A DNA stretch of 64,000 nucleotides from a virus. This document shows, piece after piece, positions 28,931 to 37,660 of the stretch. Position numbers and translations under genes: made by a program. Where the stretch lies: the IMG/VR virus record IMGVR_UViG_3300032046_000021, positions 1 through 64,000 of that record. One strand, 5' to 3'. Numbering within the stretch: position 1 is the first letter of the stretch; every line of letters begins with the position of its first letter. The notes under the pieces were generated by a model. It had not been told where the DNA came from and made no database searches. It saw nothing but the letters and a program-made list of their open reading frames with translations.

Positions 28931-29689
28931 GTGAAGTTAGCAATAATCAGTCCAACAGTACACCTAACCGAACTTAGTAGCCTAGGGGACATTCAGTTTG
29001 CTCTTGGTCATGTTAAGGATCTTAAGTACGTTGAGTACTATCGTGAACAAGCAAAACAAACGTACACTATTATGGATAACGGAAGTTATGAACTTGGCAA
29101 GAGCGTCAGTTTTGACGACATATTCGAAGCAGCGGAAGAGATAAAGCCTGACGAAATCGTCGCACCGGATGTGCAGTGGAATCCAGTTGAGTCTCTGAAT
29201 CTAACTCGACACTTCATGAAATATGCGCATGGGCGCGGGTTACGAGATAAGTACAAGATTATGGTTGTTGTCTGGGCGTTTGACCCAGGAGACTTTCCGA
29301 TGTGGTACAAGGAGTACCTCAAGTTGAACCCCGATGTAATTGGTATCGGAAAATGGCTGTCAACGAAATTCCTAGCAAGGCCTAGTGTTGTTCAATTGTT
29401 GAAATATGAGCATATGTGGAAGAGTGATATTGAGCACCATTTTCTGGGATGTGGTTTTCCTGGCGAAGCACTCCAACTGCATGATGAGGGGCGCTCAATG
29501 GACACTAGCGGACCAATCGCCGATGCTATGAATGGGTTGAGATATGTGGAAGGTGAGGAATACTTAAACCTTCATACGAGTTCGTTGAAGAGGAGTTTGG
29601 ACTTTAATGCCCGGTTAACACCTGAGCAACTCGAAATAGCCAAAGCAAACTGTCGGTTAATGTTAACCTATGCACATGGAGGAAAATAA
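28931..29689 (+). CDS. dpdA: DpdA-like DNA guanine transglycosylase
   Basis: A 252-residue protein with a GTG start after GGAAGGGA. It resembles the TGT-like DpdA proteins of phages: IMDNGSYELG (Asp49, probable catalytic region), EIVAPDV (Asp80), an internal TIM-barrel-like alternation and FLGCGFPGEAL. Known DpdA enzymes exchange guanine in DNA for a 7-deazaguanine base. It ends the pathway encoded upstream. Length is that of short phage DpdA, without the RNA-binding or zinc parts of tRNA TGT. Confidence 0.72.
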   Translation: MKLAIISPTVHLTELSSLGDIQFALGHVKDLKYVEYYREQAKQTYTIMDNGSYELGKSVSFDDIFEAAEEIKPDEIVAPDVQWNPVESLNLTRHFMKYAHGRGLRDKYKIMVVVWAFDPGDFPMWYKEYLKLNPDVIGIGKWLSTKFLARPSVVQLLKYEHMWKSDIEHHFLGCGFPGEALQLHDEGRSMDTSGPIADAMNGLRYVEGEEYLNLHTSSLKRSLDFNARLTPEQLEIAKANCRLMLTYAHGGK

Positions 29690-29704
29690 ACGGACCAACT
29701 ATAG

Positions 29705-29715
29705 CTTTATATATT
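29705..29715 (+). promoter_or_regulatory. Promoter of the replication genes
   Basis: CTTTATATATT lies about 15-25 nt before the ATG at 29730; no RBS precedes that start. Confidence 0.45.
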
Positions 29716-29729
29716 AATGAAGGGCATAT

Positions 29730-30377
29730 ATGACAGGAGTGACTCAAGTGACCCAAGGTACTAAGTACGATCTATCAACAGAAGATGCAGTTTGGTTAGC
29801 GTGTGCCATAGATGGGGAAGGTAGTGTAGTTCCACCTCCTTCACAAGCTGTTGCGTGTTATAACTCGTCAATTGAGTTTATAAATAACGCAAAAAGAATA
29901 CTCGAACTTTTAGACGTTATTTACAAATTCTCATCTTATGAATACAAAGGACATGAAAAGTACGGATATCAACAGTTAAAACTAATGTACAGCATTAGAG
30001 TTTGGAGAAGAGAAGAAGTAATTAAAATTCTTCCTGTAATAATTCCCTATCTCATAATTCCTAAAAAGAAAGAGGCAGCAGAGAAAGCTTTAACAGAATG
30101 TAAAAAGTCTCTTGAAGAAGAGGAAAAGCGGTTTCAAAATTACAGTAAAATTCTTTCTTTAATAGAACAAGAGCTTCATACTGCACCTGAAATCGAGTCT
30201 ATAACTCACATTCACGCTATTCATAGCAGATTAGATTTTCTTCAAAAGAAAGGGTATACAGTTAAACAACTGATTCCACAATCTCAGTTTATAATTGATA
30301 AAGTAGGTTGGAAACGAACATCAAAGCAAATTGAGCGTAAAGACTTCCAACGACATAAGGAGAGTGTTTTCGCATGA
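29730..30377 (+). CDS. LAGLIDADG-type homing endonuclease
   Basis: A 215-residue protein. WLACAIDGEGSV (residues 22-33) is a LAGLIDADG-like helix with its Gly-Glu-Gly end, followed by VWRREEVIKILPVIIPYLIIPKKKEAAEKAL, typical of the saddle's second half. The C-terminal half is helical. The gene is A+T-rich, has its own promoter and overlaps the polymerase start by ATGA. Probably a free-standing selfish endonuclease next to a conserved target gene. Confidence 0.65.
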   Translation: MTGVTQVTQGTKYDLSTEDAVWLACAIDGEGSVVPPPSQAVACYNSSIEFINNAKRILELLDVIYKFSSYEYKGHEKYGYQQLKLMYSIRVWRREEVIKILPVIIPYLIIPKKKEAAEKALTECKKSLEEEEKRFQNYSKILSLIEQELHTAPEIESITHIHAIHSRLDFLQKKGYTVKQLIPQSQFIIDKVGWKRTSKQIERKDFQRHKESVFA

Positions 30378-32851
30378 CGGCCTATGATTTGGTAACGCTA
30401 GAGGCCGTAGATAAAAATGGAAAGTCCGACATCTACCTGTGGGGCCGTGATGAGCAAGGAAACCGCAAACGTTTTGTCGATAGAACATGGAGTCCGTATT
30501 TTTACATTCCCAAAGGAGCTACACTTCTAACTGACTTACTTCACCGTACAGGTGAAATCGTTCCTGATTTATTCGGTGAATGGACAGAAAAAATTACAAC
30601 CCCCTTATCCGGTAATGTTGGACAACTACGTAAACTCTTCACTAAGCACTGGCAAGCTGACATACTTCCCGAAATCGCGTATCTGGTTGAAAAGGGCATT
30701 TACGCATCTTTTGAGGCAATTGAACAGGACGGAAAGTTAAAGATTCAACCTTGTGACCCCGTATACGCTCAGTTAAGGATTTGTTTCATGGACATGGAGG
30801 TTGACGCTACTGCAGAAAGGTTTCCAGAGGCAAAGGATGCGTTAGAAGCAATCGTGTCAGTTGCAGCGTTCGATACAAAGTTGGAGTTGTGGGTACTATT
30901 CTGTTGGCGACAAGATCAGGAACCTTGTGACGTTTTAGTATCCGATGATACTGTAGTCAGGATTTTTAACAACGAGAAAGACATGATAAAGGCAATTGTC
31001 AACTATTATGCATCGAGAGGATTCGACTGCTTCATAGGATGGAATACTAATACTTGGGACTGGCCGTATTTGATTAATCGGTGCAGGATTTTGAACGTCG
31101 AGTATAAAATCATATCGCCAGTATGGTCATTCTTTTACAGAGAGAAATTTGATCTAGAATCGAAACAAATAAAGATTCAGGTAGTTTGCAAAGGTCGAGT
31201 GATGTTCGACGGACTTGAGACGTATAAAAAGATGACGTCATTTGAAGCAAAGTTGGAGTCATATTCATTAGAATATGTAGTTTGGCATGAGTTGAAGGAA
31301 ATAAGAATCAAGCAAGTGATTCATGACTTATGGCAAACAGATGATATTTTACAGGTAGCTTACTACCCCAAAAAAGATGCGGATTGGGTAGTTAGGATTT
31401 TCAAGAAACGACAAATCATCGAATACTATTCAATGATTCGTAGGTACACAGGATGTCGATTAGAGGATTCGCATGTTAACTCGAAGATATTGGATTCGTT
31501 AATTTTGCACCGTGCAAAGGCTGAAGGGTTCGTCCTACCTTCAAAACGTCCTTACGATCCCAACCGTAAACCAAAGAAAGAATCTTCATATAAAGGAGCA
31601 ATGGTTAGAGAGCCTAAAGTCGGCCTGCACTGGTGTGTGGGTGTTCTAGACTTTAGAAGTCATTACCCGTACATCATCATAGCGTGTAACATGAGTCCAG
31701 AACGTCTAGACCCCAACGGCGATATCGAGGTTGGTAATGGGGTTAGGTTCGCTAGCACGCCCGAAGGTTTCGTTCCACGAGTAATTCGTGGATTAGTCAA
31801 TGAACGTGGCATTATTACGAAAAAGATGGAAGCGTTAGTGATTGATTCTCCAGAATGGAATCTCTTATATCAGCACCAGTTTGCATTGAAGTTCTTAATC
31901 ACATCATTTTACGGAGTTTTTGCATACGCCGGATTCAGGTTGTATAGATTGGAAATTGCGTATTCTATCACATATCTCGGAAGAGATTTGATGCAACACG
32001 CGATCAATGTTGTTGAGAGTGATAAATGGATAAAACGATCAGTTATCTACGGCGACACTGACTCATTATTCAACACAATGAAAGAAGTAAGTTGGGACGA
32101 GTTAGTTAGAGTTAGCGAGATGGTGAACGCCGAACTAAGGCAGTTATGTATTGATAGAAAGTATCTAACGTACGTTTCAATGAAAGCAGAGAGAGTTTAC
32201 GATGGGATCATATTCACGTATTTGAGAGGAGCAACAAAGGTAAAGTTACATAGAAGGAAGAAAAAAACGAAACAAGAGGGAGCAAAGAAGAAGTATTACG
32301 GGAGGATTAAGTGGCAAGATAGTAAGTTCTTATCAATAGATAAGTGGGATAATAAGAACATGGCTGCTAAGAGGTCGGATTCATCTCGGTTTACACACGA
32401 GGTTCAGACTAAGGTGTTACAGGATCCTATTAACAAAGTCTCTGTTTCAATCGTAGAAGCATACCTTAAAGAGATGAAGGTAGAATTTCGGAAGCGACCG
32501 CTAGTCGAGATAGGCATTCCACGAGGGGTTAAAACCTTTTATGATAACTCTCCCTGGAGTAGAGGTGCATTGTGGACTCGTGATCACTTTGACCCCCTAG
32601 TACTACAACATTTGAAGCCAAAGTTGCTATATGTGAAACCGTCCGAAATCGGTAAACTAAAGAAGAGAGACGGTAAGTTTTGTACGCCAACTGACGCAGT
32701 TTGTTTCGATGACCCCACCACACTTCCTGAAGACATACGGAAATGTATTGATTGGGAAAAGATGATCGAGAAGACCATTACTGCCAAGACGGAGGAAATT
32801 ATTGCCGCAATATCGGTAAAGAAACAAAAATTACTGGGGGCATTTATGTGA
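30374..32851 (+). CDS. polB: Family B DNA polymerase
   Basis: An 825-residue replicative polymerase. Exo I contains D140-M-E142; Exo II is FIGWNTNTWDWPYL (220-233); Exo III is probably YYPKKDADW (330-338). Polymerase motif A is LDFRSHYPY (425-433), motif B KFLITSFYGVFAY (506-518), motif C YGDTDS (559-564), then a KAERVY motif. Both proofreading and synthesis sites look intact. Replicates viral DNA before deazaguanine modification. Confidence 0.92.
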   Translation: MTAYDLVTLEAVDKNGKSDIYLWGRDEQGNRKRFVDRTWSPYFYIPKGATLLTDLLHRTGEIVPDLFGEWTEKITTPLSGNVGQLRKLFTKHWQADILPEIAYLVEKGIYASFEAIEQDGKLKIQPCDPVYAQLRICFMDMEVDATAERFPEAKDALEAIVSVAAFDTKLELWVLFCWRQDQEPCDVLVSDDTVVRIFNNEKDMIKAIVNYYASRGFDCFIGWNTNTWDWPYLINRCRILNVEYKIISPVWSFFYREKFDLESKQIKIQVVCKGRVMFDGLETYKKMTSFEAKLESYSLEYVVWHELKEIRIKQVIHDLWQTDDILQVAYYPKKDADWVVRIFKKRQIIEYYSMIRRYTGCRLEDSHVNSKILDSLILHRAKAEGFVLPSKRPYDPNRKPKKESSYKGAMVREPKVGLHWCVGVLDFRSHYPYIIIACNMSPERLDPNGDIEVGNGVRFASTPEGFVPRVIRGLVNERGIITKKMEALVIDSPEWNLLYQHQFALKFLITSFYGVFAYAGFRLYRLEIAYSITYLGRDLMQHAINVVESDKWIKRSVIYGDTDSLFNTMKEVSWDELVRVSEMVNAELRQLCIDRKYLTYVSMKAERVYDGIIFTYLRGATKVKLHRRKKKTKQEGAKKKYYGRIKWQDSKFLSIDKWDNKNMAAKRSDSSRFTHEVQTKVLQDPINKVSVSIVEAYLKEMKVEFRKRPLVEIGIPRGVKTFYDNSPWSRGALWTRDHFDPLVLQHLKPKLLYVKPSEIGKLKKRDGKFCTPTDAVCFDDPTTLPEDIRKCIDWEKMIEKTITAKTEEIIAAISVKKQKLLGAFM

Positions 32852-33618
32852 GTGAAGGGCCTCATGAATTCCGTATTCCAACCGAACCCAAAGACTGGAT
32901 CACCAAGAGTCGAATTCAATCCTATAAGACTTGTAAACGACAGTACTATTACTTTGCAATCAAGCAACTTACGTTCACAGCTACAGGTCCCATGCTGGAA
33001 GGTAGAAAATTCCACTACTCCTCATCTAAATTTTATAGGGTTGTGAACGTAAGGGAAAAGCCAACTTTTGAATACTACCGTTCCCTACTACCACTAGACA
33101 AAGACGTTAATGGATTGTATGATAACTTTGCACGCTTCGAAGTCGATAGGATGTTAGAGATTATCAAGTCTCACCTAGATCCCGCAATATACTTCCTCCC
33201 CATACTTAACGAAGCAACTATTCGACTCCCTGAGCAAAAGATGAGCGGCCATATCGATAGATGCTGGTTGATGAGAGAGGGACAAGGCTTTAATGCGGTA
33301 GTAATGGAGATTAAGAAGGGCAAGATTACTTCAAAAACGTCGTTGAGACGCGAAACGAGTTTTTACGTGTACCTGATAAGTCAGACGGAACTTAAAGATT
33401 ACATAGGAGTTACTCCAGGATACTTAGGAGCGTATTCACCGTTAAACAATGAGTATTGGTTCGAAAAGTTAGCGACCAAAACGTGGAACACCCTATTTAC
33501 AACCTTAGATGAAATGACATTCGACTTGTTAACGTTTGGAGAAGATGAGGAAAAATGGCCGAAGAATCAGTTCGTGGATTGCACCTACTGTCCATACGAA
33601 CGTTTGTGTTGGCTATAG
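32848..33618 (+). CDS. Cas4/RecB-like PD-(D/E)XK nuclease with Fe-S cysteines
   Basis: A 256-residue protein; GTG start overlaps the polB stop. SYKTCKRQYYY (Cys29) at the front and CTYCPYERLCW at the end give the four Cys of an Fe-S-containing Cas4/AddB-type nuclease. SGHIDR and VVMEIKKGK supply the Asp and E-x-K catalytic residues. Such enzymes resect DNA ends. Adjacent to polB and an XPF-like nuclease. Confidence 0.75.
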   Translation: MSEGPHEFRIPTEPKDWITKSRIQSYKTCKRQYYYFAIKQLTFTATGPMLEGRKFHYSSSKFYRVVNVREKPTFEYYRSLLPLDKDVNGLYDNFARFEVDRMLEIIKSHLDPAIYFLPILNEATIRLPEQKMSGHIDRCWLMREGQGFNAVVMEIKKGKITSKTSLRRETSFYVYLISQTELKDYIGVTPGYLGAYSPLNNEYWFEKLATKTWNTLFTTLDEMTFDLLTFGEDEEKWPKNQFVDCTYCPYERLCWL

Positions 33619-33628
33619 GGGTGGTGGA

Positions 33629-33925
33629 ATGAGCAAATCAGAGAGCTTTAAACAAGTATTAGGACCGTTGAAGAATGCCAAATCAGCAACTATCAGAGTT
33701 GCGTGCACTTCAGAGCAACGAACGCTAGTGGAAAAATACCTAGTCAAGGTTACAGGGTTTCCGTTTGTAGATAAGAGAAAGTATGCTACTACATACTTTT
33801 TGCCCAGTGGTTCGAAGATAATATTATTGCACGAGAAACTCCTTGGTCCACTGTTTAAGAGTAAAGTGGAGTTCGATATACGACAGTGGCCTATAAAGAG
33901 GATAGAAGAGTTCTTCAAGCTTTAA
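33629..33925 (+). CDS. Small hypothetical protein
   Basis: A 98-residue protein (MSKSESFKQVLGPLKNAK...) starting after GGGGTGGTGG. Alpha-beta alternation with YATTYFLPSGSKIILLHE. No family recognised. Between two nuclease genes, so a repair or replication accessory role is possible. Confidence 0.45.
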   Translation: MSKSESFKQVLGPLKNAKSATIRVACTSEQRTLVEKYLVKVTGFPFVDKRKYATTYFLPSGSKIILLHEKLLGPLFKSKVEFDIRQWPIKRIEEFFKL

Positions 33926-33935
33926 GGTGACTAAG

Positions 33936-34643
33936 ATGCCGATAGAGTGGGAACGTAAAGATACTACTATTCAGGTTTGTGGTAGTGGCGAGCTAAAACC
34001 TAATGTACTCTATGTTGACGTGCATGAACCTGCTACTGTACACAAAGTGTTACAAGATAAAGGGATTCCATTCCAAGTCAAAAGTCTACAACCACTAGGA
34101 GACTTTGTGTACAATAACGCGAGTTGTGAAAGGAAGACTATCTTCGACCTTGCTGCTTCAACCTTAAGTGACCGTATATCAAAACAGTTCGAAAAGGTAC
34201 CCGAGGGTTACTATAAGATGTTGATGATAATTCATCCTCTCAGCATGTTGAAGGAAGATTTTCATACTAAAAACATAAACGAAGACTTTGTGTACGGGAG
34301 TATTGCGTCGTTGGCAGTGAGGTATAATGCAAGGATTTTGTGGGGGTACACCGAGAGAGAAACGATACCAGTTATGGTGAAGATGTTGAAGAAGTTTTCA
34401 GAGAACAAGGCGGATGTACCAAGACAACATACAATTGGTAAAGGTGCAGGATCGAGGGTTGGTAATATCATTAGGAATTTCTTACGGGTAGAACCGGGTA
34501 TCGCGAGTGCATTGGTTGCTAACTCCACTAGATGTAATAAGGGAGTATTAAAGTATATCATGGAGGCAAAGGACAGTGAGTTAATGTTGATTAGTGGGAT
34601 GGGTCCAGTAACTATCAAGAGGATTAGGGAGTTAGTGGGTTAA
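33936..34643 (+). CDS. XPF/ERCC4-type nuclease with helix-hairpin-helix (MPIEW start)
   Basis: A 235-residue protein beginning MPIEWERKDTT after AAGGTGA. LGDFVYNNASCERKTIFDL contains the G-D-x(8)-E-R-K-x(3)-D nuclease motif (Asp56, Glu65, Arg66, Lys67, Asp71). The C-terminus has two helix-hairpin-helix units (RVEPGIASALV, ISGMGPVTIKRIREL). It would cut branched or flap DNA. Its first 18 nt nearly equal those of the small gene at 16840. Confidence 0.8.
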   Translation: MPIEWERKDTTIQVCGSGELKPNVLYVDVHEPATVHKVLQDKGIPFQVKSLQPLGDFVYNNASCERKTIFDLAASTLSDRISKQFEKVPEGYYKMLMIIHPLSMLKEDFHTKNINEDFVYGSIASLAVRYNARILWGYTERETIPVMVKMLKKFSENKADVPRQHTIGKGAGSRVGNIIRNFLRVEPGIASALVANSTRCNKGVLKYIMEAKDSELMLISGMGPVTIKRIRELVG

Positions 34644-34661
34644 TGTTAGGGCAATATGTTA

Positions 34662-34705
34662 TCTTAAGATTTCAGATTTGGGACGCGACGCGTCTAAGTT
34701 TTTTT
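34662..34705 (+). terminator. Palindromes and T run after the XPF-like gene
   Basis: TCTTAAGAT (34662), the perfect palindrome GACGCGACGCGTC (34682-34694) and TTTTTTT follow one another. A second TCTTAAGACATCAGAT lies at 34711, a near-repeat of the first. Likely a terminator combined with CTTAAG-type sites. The gap 34644-34753 has no gene. Confidence 0.5.
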
Positions 34706-34753
34706 CGAAGTCTTAAGACATCAGATAGTTTATCTCAGGCAGTGTGAACTTCC

Positions 34754-35953
34754 ATGAACTCCCCTTACAACCTCTGCATGCGTTCACTCTATGACCGCAA
34801 GCTCGCGTTCGTAGATAAATTCTTTCCCACTTACCTCTGCTCTATCGGTGCACACTTGATAAACGTAGAAAACAAAGCAAGGTTCATCTACTTCGAGCAC
34901 AAGATACCTGCCGATCTAAGAGTTCACATGTTTATAGTTGCACCTCCGGGATTCATGAAGTCGTATATTCTATTTCAACTCCTGGATCCAAACTTTGGTG
35001 TCCTTGCTGATTGCCAGGAGCCGGGGTTTGGTACTGAAGCTGATAAATGTGGAGTCGGTATCGGGTTTGAAGGGGCAATGACAGAGGCAGCGTGGACGGG
35101 TACTATTATTTCAAACGAAGGATCATCAGAAACACAATACGGTGCTGCTTATGAGCATCGAAATAATATAGTTGGTATTGAGGAGTTTTCAGTTATTACC
35201 GATGCACTGAAACAGTCACACTCTTCAACTCTCGGTAACCAGTTACTAACGTCACTAGATAAGGGGTTCCTTAAAAAGAGATTAGGGAGAGGAAAAGTAT
35301 TTTATCAGACCCAAGTAACGTTATGGACTGGTAGTCAACCTGCTAGGTTTGATTTGAGCGCGGGACTTCCACGCCGATTCTATTTCATAGAATTCATTCC
35401 AACAAAAGAAGAGAAAGCGATAATCAGAAATATGAGACGTTCAGGACAAAATGTGAATCCAGACACGAGAGAGAAAATGGAAATCCGCGATTCCTTTATT
35501 ACACTTTGCAAGAAATTAAAGAAAGTAAAACGAATACGCTTCGATGAATCAATTCATACATTCTTTGACCAGTTCAAAATGTTACACTTTGAAGAACCCC
35601 TCTATGAACGCATTGCATTAGGTTACACGATTATGACGAATAATTTTGAAGATGAAATTACCGTTCATATGACACCAGAATTAAAGACTGTTATGTTACA
35701 AGGAATGCAATGGCGACGTTCAATTAAACTAGACTCAGAGATTAATCAAATAATAACGTTGTTAAAAGATGAGGGCGGAAAGATGACAATGCAAGATAGT
35801 TTGTTAGCGTTGGCAGATTTTGGGGTCGATTATATTCGAGGAGTTGACATAATCGACAGAGCGGTTAGAAGTAGAAGAATACTACGAACAGGAGATATGT
35901 TGGCGTTGAAATGGTTTGTGGGGGTGAAGAAGGATGCCAAAAAATTGGAATGA
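34754..35953 (+). CDS. AAA+ ATPase, possible replicative helicase
   Basis: A 399-residue protein. Walker A-like APPGFMKS (63-70), Walker B IVGIEEF (139-145), a sensor-like WTGSQPARFDLSAGLPRRFYF with a probable arginine finger (near 210-230), and a C-terminal winged helix (about 330-395). The organisation recalls MCM-like and phage primase-helicase ATPases. It lies downstream of polB and XPF genes, so helicase or helicase-loader function is likely. Confidence 0.65.
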   Translation: MNSPYNLCMRSLYDRKLAFVDKFFPTYLCSIGAHLINVENKARFIYFEHKIPADLRVHMFIVAPPGFMKSYILFQLLDPNFGVLADCQEPGFGTEADKCGVGIGFEGAMTEAAWTGTIISNEGSSETQYGAAYEHRNNIVGIEEFSVITDALKQSHSSTLGNQLLTSLDKGFLKKRLGRGKVFYQTQVTLWTGSQPARFDLSAGLPRRFYFIEFIPTKEEKAIIRNMRRSGQNVNPDTREKMEIRDSFITLCKKLKKVKRIRFDESIHTFFDQFKMLHFEEPLYERIALGYTIMTNNFEDEITVHMTPELKTVMLQGMQWRRSIKLDSEINQIITLLKDEGGKMTMQDSLLALADFGVDYIRGVDIIDRAVRSRRILRTGDMLALKWFVGVKKDAKKLE

Positions 35954-36272
35954 ACTAGAAGAGAGGGTCAGTAGACCGCGTACCAGTAAACTGCGGCCAC
36001 CTATGCCGACTGAGATACAAATAAACAATATAATCAACAAATTGTGCATACAGCAGTGCGGTAAAATACCAACTCACATCTCTGAGTGTAAGGGATGTAC
36101 TATTGAGCATAGTAGTGCTGGCGTACACTCAATATATACTTGTAAGGTACGATTACTATCCGATAACATCAACTTTGCTCTAGAGATGAGGTGGAGGGAT
36201 CTTACTACTCACTACTATAAGGAATTAAAAGAGGTGATAATAGATGCCGAAAACACTACAAATAATACTTGA
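35934..36272 (+). CDS. Hypothetical protein with Cys motif
   Basis: A 112-residue protein, ATG after GGGGGTGAAGAAGG, overlapping the previous gene by 20 bases. Basic N-terminus (RPRTSKLRPPMP), four Cys (CIQQC, CKGC) likely to bind metal, then beta-strands. Function unknown. Confidence 0.45.
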   Translation: MPKNWNELEERVSRPRTSKLRPPMPTEIQINNIINKLCIQQCGKIPTHISECKGCTIEHSSAGVHSIYTCKVRLLSDNINFALEMRWRDLTTHYYKELKEVIIDAENTTNNT

Positions 36273-36624
36273 AGAGGAGGTTCATAGGAAATTCAAACTC
36301 TGGTGCATCTCAAAAAATAAAGCGATGTCAGAGTTTGTAAAAGAACTCATACTCAAATGTATCGAGGGTTTCGATCCTAACGAAGTGATAAAACTGACAT
36401 CAATGATAGACGCATGCAAACATGTAGAACTAACGACAGCAAGTGGAGCAGTGATACGGTTACCTATTCCAAATCTAGTTGAAAAAGTTGGAAATCAAAC
36501 AATCATAACCGTGCCTAATGACACAGCCGAGGAGGATATAGAGTTGATTGGAACTGTTCCCAACTCTGTCGTAAAGACGAATAAGGAATGGAGAACTGAT
36601 GTACCTTTATCGACATTGGGGTGA
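36244..36624 (+). CDS. Ribbon-helix-helix-like DNA-binding protein B
   Basis: A 126-residue protein (MPKTLQIILEEEVHRKFKLWC...) after GAGGTGATA. The N-terminus fits a CopG strand-helix-helix (SEFVKELILKCIEGF). The C-terminal VPNDTAEEDIELIG and EWRTDVPL match the gene at 7282, so these are paralogues lying at the two ends of the plus-strand block. Likely regulators. Confidence 0.6.
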   Translation: MPKTLQIILEEEVHRKFKLWCISKNKAMSEFVKELILKCIEGFDPNEVIKLTSMIDACKHVELTTASGAVIRLPIPNLVEKVGNQTIITVPNDTAEEDIELIGTVPNSVVKTNKEWRTDVPLSTLG

Positions 36625-36628
36625 GAAT

Positions 36629-36952
36629 GTGGAGCTAAGTAAGTTGATAAAAATCTACGCAGTTGCAAATCTACGACATTCCAAATGTACAAATCCTAAC
36701 CACGACGAGTTTGGACACTTATGTGAAGAAATGATTGAGTTGAAGGCTGCATGTAACTCTGATGATAGAGTTAAGATTGCAGAGGAGTTAGCGGATGTTG
36801 TGATAGTTGCAGTGATGTTCGCGAATAAGCTTAATATTGACTTGGCAATAGCGTTGGAAGAGAAGACAGCAAAGAATTTCAGGGACGGTAGATTAGGTAC
36901 CCTGGATGTCATAGGTACAAGGCAGGGACAGATGCCTCAGTACACAGCTTGA
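36629..36952 (+). CDS. MazG-like nucleotide pyrophosphohydrolase
   Basis: A 107-residue protein with a GTG start after GGGGTGA. The MazG pattern EEMIELKAA and AEELADVVIVAVMFANKL (E-x2-E and E-x2-D) is clear. These enzymes hydrolyse NTPs or dNTPs. In a virus this may remove signalling or damaged nucleotides or balance pools. Overlap is minimal with neighbours. Confidence 0.75.
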   Translation: MELSKLIKIYAVANLRHSKCTNPNHDEFGHLCEEMIELKAACNSDDRVKIAEELADVVIVAVMFANKLNIDLAIALEEKTAKNFRDGRLGTLDVIGTRQGQMPQYTA

Positions 36953-36974
36953 TATGGGAGGTGATAAACAAACC

Positions 36975-37220
36975 ATGTCGACTGAGAAACCGAAACATAT
37001 GGGAACTAAGTTCCTAGCGCTCTTCTTTGGAATAGTGCTATCAGTGATGTACGCAATTGCGACGTTCTTCGGCTTTGCACCGTTGCTGACTTCCAGCACA
37101 CTGATGAACATTGCGATGGTCACAGCATTTTTTGTGCTGTTCTGGCCTTGGATCATAATGCTAGGAGAAATCTTCTGGCGCTTTGTACACAAATACAGCG
37201 AAAAGTTCCCGGTTGAGTAG
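36975..37220 (+). CDS. Small membrane protein, two TM segments
   Basis: An 81-residue protein (MSTEKPKHMGTKFLALFFGI...), RBS GGGAGGTGATA a little far (9-11 bases). Two hydrophobic segments (about 11-32 and 40-62) end in a charged tail. Possible membrane remodelling or egress role; holin-like topology is only suggestive. Confidence 0.5.
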   Translation: MSTEKPKHMGTKFLALFFGIVLSVMYAIATFFGFAPLLTSSTLMNIAMVTAFFVLFWPWIIMLGEIFWRFVHKYSEKFPVE

Positions 37221-37231
37221 GAGGTGAAAAC

Positions 37232-37624
37232 GTGACAGAAAAAGAAATGATACCACAATGGAAGCAAGTACTGAAGGCAGGAGTCATCATTGCAACAGTG
37301 ATTTTCACTGCCCTTGAACTAATGATTGCTAGCGGTATAACGACACTCCAAAACAGTCCATTGCTACCACCGAATCTGCAAACTCAAACGAACTGGTATG
37401 ATAATCCAATCGTTTGGGCAATTGGTGCAGTAATCCTTGTCAACTTTGCTGGATACATTGAGAACACTGTAATCAATAACCAAACCTATGATATTACAAG
37501 GTTCGGAGAAACACTATACAAATACATACCAATGATGATTATAATTTCGCAGTTCCTGCCAAACAACGAAGCAACTGTGTTGTCATTTGTACTCGACTAT
37601 CTAAAGCGAACATTCCAGAAATAG
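37232..37624 (+). CDS. Membrane protein, about three TM segments
   Basis: A 130-residue protein with a GTG start after GGAGGTGA. Hydrophobic segments near residues 16-36, 60-78 and 98-122. Last gene of the plus block. With the preceding small membrane protein it forms a pair that could act in lysis or release (inference). Confidence 0.5.
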   Translation: MTEKEMIPQWKQVLKAGVIIATVIFTALELMIASGITTLQNSPLLPPNLQTQTNWYDNPIVWAIGAVILVNFAGYIENTVINNQTYDITRFGETLYKYIPMMIIISQFLPNNEATVLSFVLDYLKRTFQK

Positions 37625-37635
37625 TTCGCACCCCC

Positions 37636-37659
37636 TTTCTTTTTTTTTTAAAAAAAAGG
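37636..37659. terminator. Bidirectional terminator between convergent operons
   Basis: CTTTCTTTTTTTTT followed by AAAAAAAAGG makes a T run for plus transcripts and, read from the other side, for minus transcripts. It separates genes ending at 37624 and 37661. Confidence 0.65.
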
Positions 37660-37660
37660 A

